Assembly (NCBI GenBank): GCA_018644725.1 | Contig: JABGPZ010000094.1 | Location: 1-64,000 of the forward strand | DNA from: Phycisphaerales bacterium | Lineage (GTDB): Bacteria > Planctomycetota > Phycisphaerae > SM23-33 | Direction of reading: 5' to 3' | Length of the DNA: 64,000 bases | In this document: piece after piece, positions 1 to 7,718 of the stretch | Layout of the letters: each line of letters starts with the position of its first letter | Position numbering within the stretch: the stretch's first letter is position 1 | Made by a program: the position numbers and the translations under genes | The notes under the pieces: model-generated | Told to the model about the DNA's origin: nothing | Seen by the model: the letters and a program-made list of their open reading frames with translations, nothing else | Databases searched by the model: none

Positions 1-158
1 CGCCGTCCAATCACATCCCTCACCCCGAAAAACGGTATTTTTCAAGATGCCCAAAATCATCAACCCAACATGAATGTCGGGCCGATAATTGAAGTAACCA
101 TATGAACACACCGATGCAAAATCAAAACGTGACATCCCGACTTGGAGGGCGAACAGGA

Positions 159-998
159 ATGAGCTTCCTTCGCATTGTGACATTCTTGCTGTGCGGATCT
201 TTTTTTTGTGGAGGGTGTTACAACCCCGACGATGTGAAATCGTTCTTGGCCAACCCGCCTCGTCCGGTCGCGACGGCAGAGTACCGCGTCTACCCGCCCG
301 ACCAGCTTCTTATCAGCAGTGACAACATGGAAGAGTTCAAGGCGGAGCTGGGCAAGCGCGGGATGATCATCGATGTCAAACCCGACGGCAAGGTCAACCT
401 GCCGCTTTTGGGTGAAGTGTATGTCGCGGGCAAAACCCTCAAGGAAATTGAGAAGGAAATTCTCAAGTCTGCCAGCAAGTACTATTCAGAAGCAACCTGC
501 GACGTCGATGTCCTGCAATACAATTCGCAGAAGTATTACGTCTTTGGTCAAGTCAACAATCCTGGACCCAAGCCTTGGTCGGGACGCGATAGCGTGATTG
601 ATGCACTGTCGATTTCCCTGCCCACGGAATTGGCGTGGACCGAGCGGATTGTGATTGTCCGTGGCGAAACCCCGCAAATGGGCGGGTATGAGCGCAAGCA
701 CAGCAAGCAATACATCCACACGGGTGTCAACCCCGAGCGTCGCGGTCATCCGCGTCGCCGGATGGTAGTGAACATGCTGGCGATGATACGGTCGGGTGAT
801 TTGAGCGGTAATATACTGCTCCATCCCGGTGACATCGTATACGTCCAGCCTACTCCCATGGCCAAGATCGGACTTTTCTTCCGCAGAATTGGCTTCCCAA
901 TGCAGGAAGCAAGCACTGCCGTTCGATCCTGGCGTGAAATTTCAGACCCGAGCTATAGTCGTGGTGTCTGGAGCAACTCAAGTGATGGAGGCAGGTAG
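159..998 (+). CDS. Polysaccharide export lipoprotein (Wza/BexD-like)
   Basis: Probable outer-membrane or periplasmic component of exopolysaccharide export. From the ATG at 159 the protein is 279 aa and opens with a 20-residue lipoprotein signal whose lipobox ends FFCGGC (Cys20). A poly_export-like region follows (about 45-120: YPPDQLLI, then VKPDGKVNLPLLGEVYVAGK), then a SLBB-like segment (about 120-250) containing VFGQVNNPG and HPGDIVYVQP. I chose 159 because GGAGG lies at 144-148 and the signal peptide then begins at residue 1. An in-frame ATG at 102 would add 19 polar residues and lacks a Shine-Dalgarno. The stop overlaps or abuts the start region of the chain-length gene, so the two are probably co-transcribed and translationally coupled. 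The family call is firm; the particular polysaccharide is unknown. Confidence 0.85.
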   Translation: MSFLRIVTFLLCGSFFCGGCYNPDDVKSFLANPPRPVATAEYRVYPPDQLLISSDNMEEFKAELGKRGMIIDVKPDGKVNLPLLGEVYVAGKTLKEIEKEILKSASKYYSEATCDVDVLQYNSQKYYVFGQVNNPGPKPWSGRDSVIDALSISLPTELAWTERIVIVRGETPQMGGYERKHSKQYIHTGVNPERRGHPRRRMVVNMLAMIRSGDLSGNILLHPGDIVYVQPTPMAKIGLFFRRIGFPMQEASTAVRSWREISDPSYSRGVWSNSSDGGR

Positions 999-1005
999 CA
1001 CATCC

Positions 1006-2643
1006 ATGGCTGAAAGCACTTTTATCACAGGGAAAACCCCTCGCGACTTCGTTCGAATTCTATTCCGACGCAAGCGCGTATTTTTGCTGGCCGTCGCGAC
1101 GGTGATGATTCTGGCATTGCGCGTGTCAACGGAGTTGCCGCTTCGATATGCCGCTACCGCCAAGTTGCGTCGCGTGTCCAGCGGGACGATGGAACGAACG
1201 AATCAGACGATTTTTGATGATGTCAAACGTTCGCTCAATGATGACCTCGCCGGGCGACGTGCGGTGGAACGTGCCTTGAGCGCGTTGGGAATGGACAAAA
1301 AACTCTCCCATGAAACCACAGGTGAGCTGACCCCCGAAGGGCGGCAAGGCTTCGAGGACATGGTTGACAAGGTGTTGGCGGACACTCGGATTCGCTGGGC
1401 GGTCAAAAGTAAGAATAAGGATGACATTTCGATTGAGGTCACCCATGCCGATCCCCAAAAGGCCCGTGAAATCCCCAATCAGCTCATCGACAGCTATATC
1501 ACCACGACGCTGCGGGAAATTACCGAGAAACTTACGCGCGAAAGTGATTTTTACGGGAAAGAGTACAACCGGACCCTCGGCGAACTTGATGCATTGCGTG
1601 CCCGCAAACATAAGCTTCAGCGTGAACACATTGGCCTGAGCCGTTCGATTCCGTACCAGATGATCCACGAGATGCAACGCACTCGCGCTCAGCTGGAAGG
1701 CGAGGCCGTACAGATCAAAACCGCCAAGACACACTTGGCGAGGCTGGAAAAACGTCTTCTGGATATGCGGGACGGAAACGTTCCTGACAGCGTGCAGTGG
1801 GGGCCGAACCCGGAACTCGAACGCCTCGCTGTGGAACGTCGCAATCTTCAGGAACGCCTCGAATCATTGCGCTATCTCCAGCACATGACGGACGATCACC
1901 CCTCGATCCAGGGACTGTTGCAGTCGCTGGAATTGATGGAAAAGCGAATCAAGGAAACGCCGCCCATGATCAAGGTGGGCGAGACCTATTCCTCGGCTGC
2001 AATCGATATTCTCGCCGCCGATGTCGAAGCGACGCACCACGAAATCGAACTCACCCAAAGCCGCTATAACAATCTCAAAGCGTTGCACGAAGGGTATGTC
2101 AGGCAACAGGAAGAGCTGAACACGCTGCGGGACGACTATGTGAAGTTGCTGGATGAAGTTGATGTCAAGGCCGTGGAAGTCGCTGGCTGGAATAAACGAT
2201 ATAAAGAAGCCCAGTCGTTGCTGGGTGCGGAATTGGCCCAGGAAAACAACCGCCTGACCCACTTCAAAGCTCGTATCCCCCTTCGGCCGTCTGGGCCGAG
2301 CCTGTTCCTCTCGTTCGCCGGGAGTATTGGCGGGGGGCTTGTGGTAGGGCTGGGTCTGGTGTTCTTGTTGACGCTTCTGGACCGGACGGTCTCGACCGCT
2401 GACGAAATTGAACGCTACTTCGGCGTTGCCAGCCACGGGTCCGTGCGAGAAATCACGACCCATCGCGAGCGCGTCCGTCGTTGGCAATGGCGAATTCTGG
2501 TCTGGCCACTGTTCACAATTGTGGCGGTGTTGCTGATTGCCTACTACAGCGTTACGCTTTATCTCCGCCTGGCGGAACCGATCCTCTACAAAGAGTGGCA
2601 GGCTTCGGCCATCGATCTGATCCTCAAGCAATTTGGAGGCTAA
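1006..2643 (+). CDS. Wzz/GNVR-type chain-length determinant
   Basis: Inner-membrane protein expected to control exopolysaccharide chain length or to act as partner of the kinase-like ATPase encoded next. From the ATG at 1006 it is 545 aa. Visible order: a cytoplasmic lead, TM1 (about 25-40), a long charged periplasmic coiled coil (about 60-430), a PSGPS loop, TM2 (about 437-460), DRTVSTADEIE as in GNVR proteins, and a third hydrophobic segment near residue 500. The third TM is extra compared with classical two-TM Wzz proteins. GGCAGG at 990-995 supports the 1006 start; an alternative ATG at 985 overlaps the previous gene by 14 bp. The next gene starts 18 bp downstream, so one transcript is likely. 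Confidence 0.82.
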   Translation: MAESTFITGKTPRDFVRILFRRKRVFLLAVATVMILALRVSTELPLRYAATAKLRRVSSGTMERTNQTIFDDVKRSLNDDLAGRRAVERALSALGMDKKLSHETTGELTPEGRQGFEDMVDKVLADTRIRWAVKSKNKDDISIEVTHADPQKAREIPNQLIDSYITTTLREITEKLTRESDFYGKEYNRTLGELDALRARKHKLQREHIGLSRSIPYQMIHEMQRTRAQLEGEAVQIKTAKTHLARLEKRLLDMRDGNVPDSVQWGPNPELERLAVERRNLQERLESLRYLQHMTDDHPSIQGLLQSLELMEKRIKETPPMIKVGETYSSAAIDILAADVEATHHEIELTQSRYNNLKALHEGYVRQQEELNTLRDDYVKLLDEVDVKAVEVAGWNKRYKEAQSLLGAELAQENNRLTHFKARIPLRPSGPSLFLSFAGSIGGGLVVGLGLVFLLTLLDRTVSTADEIERYFGVASHGSVREITTHRERVRRWQWRILVWPLFTIVAVLLIAYYSVTLYLRLAEPILYKEWQASAIDLILKQFGG

Positions 2644-2661
2644 CCCTAAACGGGAAACACC

Positions 2662-4320
2662 ATGTATCTCGACTATTACAATCTAGAGGAACACCCCTTC
2701 TCGCTGAACTGCGATGAGCGGTTCTATTACAAAAGCGCCGTCCACGCCGAGACGCTCGAGAACATCCTCTATACGGTTCGCCAGCGCCAGGGTTTGGTGT
2801 TGGTGACGGGGGAAATCGGTTCGGGTAAAACCTTTATGGCTGCGATGTTGCGTAAGGCACTCGAGCCGACGACGGTGACGATTCCGATTCAAAACCCGCC
2901 GCAGTCGCCCCGCCAGCTTGTGCGGACGATGGCCCAGACAATGGGTCTGCGTGTGACCTCTGATAGCGAAGTTGACGAATTGACCGACGCGAAGCATCAG
3001 CACGCCCGTCGGATGTATAAGCGCGACCGCCTTCTGGTGATGACGATCGACGAATGCCAGGACCTTTCGGAAGATACGCTCCTGGAAATCCGCCGCTTCG
3101 CCAACTGGGAAGAACAGGGCGACCACCTCCTGCAGATGGTCCTCATCGGCCAGCCCGAACTGCGCGAACAACTTCAGTCGCCGCAGTGGGAACCGATCCG
3201 CCAGCGCGTGGTGCTCAGCTATCACCTTGGGAACCTGTCCCGCACCGATAGCGGCGCGTATATTGATCACCGTCTTTCGGTCGCTTCGGGCGAAGAGCTT
3301 CCCGGTGTGTTGTTCAGCGAAGACGCCAAAGATTCGATTTTCGAACATGCCGGCGGCACGCCGCGCGTGATTAATGTCTTGAGTGACAACGTCTTGCGAC
3401 TCGCCGCAAGCCTCCAGGAACGCACGGTGACCGCCGAGCGCGTCGAACAGGCTGCGCGGGAAATGGTCCTCGCTGACCCGGCCGGCCCGAGCCCGCTTCA
3501 CCTCAAAGACGAGGTGGAACTTGTTGAGTTGGCGCCGACCGCAGAGGGCGAACCCGCCCCCCGAGCTCACCGCGCGATTCCCACGCCGCCCAAAACGGTT
3601 CGCCCGTTGCCGCACCGCATGGTGCGCGTCGATAAGGCCAAGGCCGACAAGACCTTCAGCGAATTGCTCGTGTCTCATCATGACCGTGGCGGCGCCATTG
3701 CCGAAGAATATCGCGCGTTGCGCACGAGTCTTATTGCCCAAGCTGGCGGCGAACGGTTCTGCTATATGGTGACCTCGGCCGAGCCGGGCGAAGGGAAAAC
3801 CGTCACGACGATCAACCTCGGGCTGGTCTTGGCCGAATGGGCCGACAAAAAGACCATCCTCGTCGACTTCAATATGCGAAATGGCCGGAAAATGGCCAAA
3901 ATGCTCCACGGGAATATTGGCCCGGGCATGGCCGAGATGCTTCGCGGCGAAGCGACCCTCAACGAGGTGATCCAGCCGACCCCCTATGACAACCTGTTCT
4001 TTATTTCCGCCGGCGATGTCAAACCCGGTGAAATTGGCAATCTGGTCTCCCACGGCGAGCTTGAAGAGCTTGTGATTGACCTGCGCCGCATCTACGATTT
4101 CGTGATTTTCGATACGCCAGCGATCAACCAGATCGCCGATGCGGGCATGCTGGGCCTGTCAGCCGGCGAGGCCCTGTTGGTGGTGCGGATGTACAAAACC
4201 CGCCGCGAATCGGTCGAAACTGCCATCCGCCTGCTCGAAGCGTCCAACGTCAAGTTTGGCGGCGTGGTCCTTACCGACCGCAAGCACTTTATCCCCGACT
4301 GGCTCTATGACATGGTATAG
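2662..4320 (+). CDS. ExeA-type AAA ATPase fused to BY-kinase/CpsD-like domain
   Basis: A 552-aa two-ATPase protein. Residues 1-270 resemble ExeA/GspA and XrtA-associated ATPases: MYLDYYNLEEHPF opening, Walker A GEIGSGKT (50-57), Walker B LLVMTIDE (124-131), and GGTPRVINVLSDN as in this family. A proline-rich linker (about 292-320) leads to a bacterial tyrosine-kinase-like domain: Walker A AEPGEGKT (373-380), Walker A' position ILVDFN (399-404), Walker B DFVIFDTP (479-486). Family members with both modules are normally two separate genes in exopolysaccharide loci. The usual LIDADLRRP Walker A' signature is altered to LVDFNMRNG, and the C-terminal tyrosine cluster used for autophosphorylation is missing (one Tyr in the last residues). 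I infer a regulatory ATPase rather than a classical kinase. It ends the cluster, just after the Wzz-like gene. Confidence 0.85.
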   Translation: MYLDYYNLEEHPFSLNCDERFYYKSAVHAETLENILYTVRQRQGLVLVTGEIGSGKTFMAAMLRKALEPTTVTIPIQNPPQSPRQLVRTMAQTMGLRVTSDSEVDELTDAKHQHARRMYKRDRLLVMTIDECQDLSEDTLLEIRRFANWEEQGDHLLQMVLIGQPELREQLQSPQWEPIRQRVVLSYHLGNLSRTDSGAYIDHRLSVASGEELPGVLFSEDAKDSIFEHAGGTPRVINVLSDNVLRLAASLQERTVTAERVEQAAREMVLADPAGPSPLHLKDEVELVELAPTAEGEPAPRAHRAIPTPPKTVRPLPHRMVRVDKAKADKTFSELLVSHHDRGGAIAEEYRALRTSLIAQAGGERFCYMVTSAEPGEGKTVTTINLGLVLAEWADKKTILVDFNMRNGRKMAKMLHGNIGPGMAEMLRGEATLNEVIQPTPYDNLFFISAGDVKPGEIGNLVSHGELEELVIDLRRIYDFVIFDTPAINQIADAGMLGLSAGEALLVVRMYKTRRESVETAIRLLEASNVKFGGVVLTDRKHFIPDWLYDMV

Positions 4321-4436
4321 TCGCGCAGCCTTGGGCTGATCGTGTGTTTTTCTACTGGCTGCGGCATCGGCCAACAGTGTCATCCTCACTCGACGACCCT
4401 TTTGGGGTTCAGGAGTTGTTTTTTTGGAGCAATTGG

Positions 4437-4466
4437 TTGGGAAAACCAGAGGAATTGTGCTATAGT
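4437..4466 (+). promoter_or_regulatory. Sigma70-type promoter with extended -10
   Basis: TTGGGA (4437-4442), 18-bp spacer, TATAGT (4461-4466) preceded by TGC, an extended -10. The predicted start near 4473 gives a 44-nt leader to the lipoprotein gene at 4517. It separates this gene from the exopolysaccharide cluster. Confidence 0.6.
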
Positions 4467-4516
4467 TTCCTCCGGTTTCGCCATCGGGCGAGCGGAGCAA
4501 TACGTAAGGACGATTC

Positions 4517-5551
4517 ATGCAACACCGACGGTACAATTTACTTTGGTTGGTGGCGATTTCCGCCGCGACGCTGCTGGGCGGTTGTGATGTTCAGCATGAC
4601 ACGTATACGCAGGAAATCCGCCGCGAAAACGGCCTGGTGGTGATCCTCCCCGGCATCGAAGGCACGAGCGGATTCAACCTCGATATCCGTCGTGGCCTCG
4701 ACCAGGCGGGCTGTTATCGTTCGATCCCGATTTACAATTGGGGCAACCCCGTTCCGTTGGTGGGTATGCTTTTCAAGCAGGCAGGCCTCGGCAATCGCTG
4801 GAGCGCCCAGGATATCGCCGGTCGGATCGAAGACTACGTCGACGAATACCCCAACCGCCCAGTCTATATCATTGGCCACAGCGGTGGCGGGGCGTTGGCG
4901 GTTCTCATCGCCGAGGAAATGCCCGAAGACAAGCCCGTCGACGGCCTGATCCTGCTCAGTGCCAGTATTTCCAGAGGCTATGATCTTACCAAGGCCCTTG
5001 CGCGTTGCCGCCGGGGGATCGTGAATTATTACAACACATCCGACGTGGGGCTGTTGGGCGTTGGCACGGTGCTGTTCGGCACGGCCGACGGCGGGCGCGG
5101 TGCGAGCGCAGGCCTCACGAGCTTCGATTTCGGTGACGACAAATTGTATCAGGTGGAACTCACCCGCGAGATCACCGGTCCGTTCGGCGGGAGCGCACAT
5201 GCCGTGGCGACCAATCCCGGATTCGTCAGCCGCTATGTCGCGCCGTGGGTGCTCAACAGCATTTGGCGCGAAGACCTCATCAGCGTTCCCGTCACCCAGC
5301 ACGGCCCGCGGCCCGAACCCGAGCCCGAACCTCAAGAACCTTTGGATGACGAGGGCGAATTCGCGGCCGATGTCGATTCCGACATGCTCCCCGATTCGGA
5401 GGAGGCTCCCGATGAGGCCCCCGCCGACTCGGCAGAGAATGACCAAGCGCCCGCCGAAGCCGAAGACGCGGATGAGCAATCTGAACTCGACGATAAATCC
5501 GATGCGACGGCGAAACGTTCTGCGAAGGAATCCGGGACCGATTGGCAATAG
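4517..5551 (+). CDS. Alpha/beta-hydrolase-fold lipoprotein with acidic tail
   Basis: A 344-aa lipoprotein: signal peptide with lipobox ending LLGGC (Cys23), then an alpha/beta-hydrolase core. ILPGIEG (43-49) would form the oxyanion-hole strand, GHSGGG (120-125) is the nucleophile elbow with Ser122, and His228 in GGSAHAVA is a plausible catalytic histidine; Asp177 or a nearby acid could complete a triad. Residues about 265-344 are a disordered Pro/Glu/Asp-rich tail that ends basic. Substrate unknown; family knowledge suggests an esterase or lipase-like enzyme anchored in an envelope leaflet. It stands alone behind its own promoter. The start has no strong Shine-Dalgarno, but the signal peptide begins at this ATG. 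An inactive surface protein is possible if the triad is incomplete. Confidence 0.7.
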   Translation: MQHRRYNLLWLVAISAATLLGGCDVQHDTYTQEIRRENGLVVILPGIEGTSGFNLDIRRGLDQAGCYRSIPIYNWGNPVPLVGMLFKQAGLGNRWSAQDIAGRIEDYVDEYPNRPVYIIGHSGGGALAVLIAEEMPEDKPVDGLILLSASISRGYDLTKALARCRRGIVNYYNTSDVGLLGVGTVLFGTADGGRGASAGLTSFDFGDDKLYQVELTREITGPFGGSAHAVATNPGFVSRYVAPWVLNSIWREDLISVPVTQHGPRPEPEPEPQEPLDDEGEFAADVDSDMLPDSEEAPDEAPADSAENDQAPAEAEDADEQSELDDKSDATAKRSAKESGTDWQ

Positions 5552-5701
5552 TTGCACTTCGAAATGGAGACAGTCAAGCTTCTGGCTGTGATGAAACAGG
5601 CGGAAATGAAAGACCAAGGATGAAAAACGAAAGAGTGGGGACAAATCGGTTGCAAAACCACCCCCGCTGACGTAGAGTAAAGCATGAAATGATCGGACGA
5701 T

Positions 5702-5995
5702 GTGATGAGGACGAGCAAATCCAATCCCTCGACGTTTCCCGTGGAGGACCGACAAGCCTGGATCTGTCGCGGCTTAAGCCAGGCAGAACGGACGATGGTG
5801 CTTTTGCGCGATCGTTGTTTCTTTGGATCGTGGGCGGCACTGCGGGCAATGCTCCAATGTGAAGTTGCCTCGCCTCGCCCGAAATCGCCTCATCTGATCG
5901 AACGCCTCGAACGTGATCTTCAGTGCCTGGATTCGCTCCAGCGCCTCGAACAATTAGAAGGAATTCAGCTTGCGGTGGTCCCGCAAGCAGGTTGA
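5702..5995 (+). CDS. Small hypothetical protein
   Basis: A 97-aa reading frame starting at GTG 5702 or ATG 5705, ending 15 bp before the beta-propeller lipoprotein gene. It contains a run of charged amphipathic helices (LSQAERTMVLLRDRC, then LIERLERDLQCLDSLQRLEQ) and four cysteines. There is no signal peptide or membrane segment, and no recognised family. The preceding 150 bp (5552-5701) show no promoter I can support and no other frame is convincing, so this is kept as a plausible but unproven gene. Its tight spacing to the next start favours a two-gene transcript. Confidence 0.42.
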   Translation: MMRTSKSNPSTFPVEDRQAWICRGLSQAERTMVLLRDRCFFGSWAALRAMLQCEVASPRPKSPHLIERLERDLQCLDSLQRLEQLEGIQLAVVPQAG

Positions 5996-6010
5996 ACCAA
6001 GGAGACCTCC

Positions 6011-7237
6011 ATGACCCAACGCGTGATGTGGATGATGATTTTGGCATACGGTAGCCTGATGGGCTGTACGACACCCGTGAGCTATGCGCCGTCGAATACC
6101 CCCACGGCCGTCGAGCCCGTTGCCACCAAGGCCAAGCTCAAGAGCCTCGGCTTGCAGTATTACTGGAAGGGCAAGGTCCCGCTGCAACCGGCGGAAATCA
6201 TTACCAAGATGTGGGCGGTGGATGACCTGATCTATTTCCTGACCAACCAGCGCAATCTCTACGCGTTCAATGCGCGCGTGGGCGTGCCGATGTGGGCGGT
6301 CAATGTGACGTCCAAACCCGAACCGATCTATGCGCCGACCCATTACCGGGGGATGCAGCTGACGAAAGAAGTGGGTGGGGTGAAGGAAATTCAGACCCCG
6401 CCGAGTCCCGAGAAAATAAAATCGATCGACGCGACATTGATCAATACCGCCACGCGCGTTGTGGTGATCGACGGCAAGGGCAAGGTCTGGCGCGATTTCT
6501 CGTACCGGAATTTCTCGGCCGGCGCCAAGGCCGCCACCAACGGCTGGAACATCTACGTCCCGACCCCGACCAAGCTCGCCTACTGCGTGCGCCTCAACGA
6601 GGCGGTCACCTGCTGGTGGCGCAGCATCAATGGCGGCGAAATGATCAAGGCCCCCATGATCGTCTATGACAAGAACGTCTTTATCGGTACGATGGACGGC
6701 ACCGTCAAGCTGATGGACACCGAGACCGGCGGGCACACGTGGAGAAAAACTCTCCCCGGCACCATCGACACGCCGTTCCACGTCGACGGGCGCGGAATTT
6801 TTGTAGCTTGCGGCGACCGGAACATCCACGGGCTGAATTTCTCGGGCGTGGCACTGTGGTATCCCTGCACGTTCGATAGCGAATTTGTTGGCCCGATGCG
6901 CGCAACCGACCGCTCGCTGCTCCAGCGCACCCTCGGCGAAGGGCTCTGCTGCGTGAACGTGACCACTGGCAAGCTCCGCTGGTCCAACACCAAGCTCGTC
7001 AAGCCTGTCGCGCTGATCGAGGGCAAGATGTTCTGCCTCGACACCGCCGGGAACATCCAGGCCATCAACGAGATCACCGGCAAGGCGACGATAACCATCC
7101 CCGCGACCGGATTCGACTTTGTCGGAACCAACCTGCGCGCGAAAAGCATCTACGGCGCAACCTCCAATGGCATCGTCTATTGCATTCGCCACGAAGACGC
7201 GGGCATTTTGACCTCCGAAGAATTCCAGCGCCAATAG
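6011..7237 (+). CDS. Beta-propeller (PQQ-like repeat) lipoprotein
   Basis: A 408-aa lipoprotein with a signal peptide and lipobox LMGC (Cys19). The body has repeated WD/PQQ-like blades: LIYFLTNQRNLYAFNARVG, VFIGTMDGTVKLMDTETGG, IFVACGDRNIHGLNFSG and IYGATSNGIVYCI all show the 'value, address, Asn/Asp, G' pattern of PQQ repeats. Such proteins are structural or protein-binding envelope propellers (BamB-like); no PQQ-enzyme active-site residues are evident, so enzymatic activity is not implied. AAGGAG at 6000-6005 fixes the ATG at 6011. A strong intrinsic terminator follows at 7258. Confidence 0.75.
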   Translation: MTQRVMWMMILAYGSLMGCTTPVSYAPSNTPTAVEPVATKAKLKSLGLQYYWKGKVPLQPAEIITKMWAVDDLIYFLTNQRNLYAFNARVGVPMWAVNVTSKPEPIYAPTHYRGMQLTKEVGGVKEIQTPPSPEKIKSIDATLINTATRVVVIDGKGKVWRDFSYRNFSAGAKAATNGWNIYVPTPTKLAYCVRLNEAVTCWWRSINGGEMIKAPMIVYDKNVFIGTMDGTVKLMDTETGGHTWRKTLPGTIDTPFHVDGRGIFVACGDRNIHGLNFSGVALWYPCTFDSEFVGPMRATDRSLLQRTLGEGLCCVNVTTGKLRWSNTKLVKPVALIEGKMFCLDTAGNIQAINEITGKATITIPATGFDFVGTNLRAKSIYGATSNGIVYCIRHEDAGILTSEEFQRQ

Positions 7238-7257
7238 AGGCCGAAGCAAACTACACA

Positions 7258-7281
7258 CCGCCCCCCTGTGGGGCGGTTTTT
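7258..7281 (+). terminator. Intrinsic terminator
   Basis: CCGCCCC (7258-7264), CCTGT loop, GGGGCGG (7270-7276), then five T. It ends the beta-propeller transcript and insulates the metal-response operon downstream. Confidence 0.85.
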
Positions 7282-7295
7282 GTATAATGGGACAC

Positions 7296-7312
7296 ATACC
7301 CCCATAGAGTAT
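7296..7312. promoter_or_regulatory. Degenerate second CsoR-type operator
   Basis: ATACCCC at 7296-7302 followed after 3 bp by AGAGTAT (7306-7312), two mismatches from the perfect palindrome at 7375-7391. Centre-to-centre distance is 79 bp. It could be an auxiliary repressor site or chance; only the left half-site is perfect. Confidence 0.4.
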
Positions 7313-7336
7313 TTCTCGAAATATCAGGTTTTGCAC

Positions 7337-7365
7337 TTGACGGGCGAGAAGGGGCTGGCTACAGT
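7337..7365 (+). promoter_or_regulatory. Promoter of the csoR-ABC operon
   Basis: TTGACG (7337-7342), 17-bp spacer, TACAGT (7360-7365). The predicted start near 7372 lies at the left edge of the palindrome 7375-7391, so a repressor bound there would block initiation. Confidence 0.7.
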
Positions 7366-7374
7366 GTAATGGAC

Positions 7375-7391
7375 ATACCCCGAGGGGGTAT
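7375..7391. promoter_or_regulatory. CsoR-type palindromic operator
   Basis: ATACCCC (7375-7381), GAG, GGGGTAT (7385-7391): a perfect 7-bp inverted repeat of the G/C-tract form known for CsoR/RcnR-family operators, placed just downstream of the -10 box and 28 bp before the repressor's own start codon. It implies autoregulation of the whole operon. Confidence 0.75.
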
Positions 7392-7418
7392 CCTACTTCT
7401 ACCGACAGGAGGCCTCGA

Positions 7419-7700
7419 ATGCCCATTTGTGATTGCAACAAAACACTGCTACTGAACCGAGTCAAGCGCCTGGAAGGTCAGCTTCGCGGGATTCGCAAAA
7501 TGATTGAGGAAGATCGCGATTGTGTGGATGTGTTGCGGCAGATTGCTGCGGCGACTGGCGCGGGGAAATCGTTGGGGATGGTGATGCTCGAAGACCACAT
7601 GAAGACGTGCGTTGTCGATGCGTTCGAGTCTGGCAACGAGGGGCGCAAGACCCAGCGCGTGGACGAAGTCGTTGACCTGATCCGGAAATTCAGCCGCTAG
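7419..7700 (+). CDS. csoR: CsoR-family metal-sensing repressor
   Basis: A 93-aa all-helical DUF156 protein, full family length. It carries the CsoR ligand set Cys35 (EDRDC), His60 and Cys64 (EDHMKTC), the trio that binds Cu(I) in characterised CsoR proteins. RcnR and FrmR replace the last Cys with His or Glu, so copper(I) or a similar soft metal is the best guess; persulfide sensing (CstR-like) is less likely because the His is kept. The extra N-terminal CDC is unusual and could add a ligand. RBS CAGGAGGC precedes the ATG. The gene is first in a six-gene run and sits behind a promoter whose start overlaps a perfect palindromic operator, indicating autorepression relieved by metal. Confidence 0.88.
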   Translation: MPICDCNKTLLLNRVKRLEGQLRGIRKMIEEDRDCVDVLRQIAAATGAGKSLGMVMLEDHMKTCVVDAFESGNEGRKTQRVDEVVDLIRKFSR

Positions 7701-7718
7701 GCTGGCAAGGAGATTCGC

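Noticed and set aside
2662-4320. Classical BY-kinase Wzc/CpsD.
   Set aside because: Altered Walker A' and no tyrosine cluster; and the N-terminal half is an ExeA-type ATPase.
5574-6074. 166-aa minus-strand frame over the small hypothetical gene.
   Set aside because: No ribosome-binding site and low-complexity Ser/Pro/Arg composition; shadow of plus-strand coding sequence.
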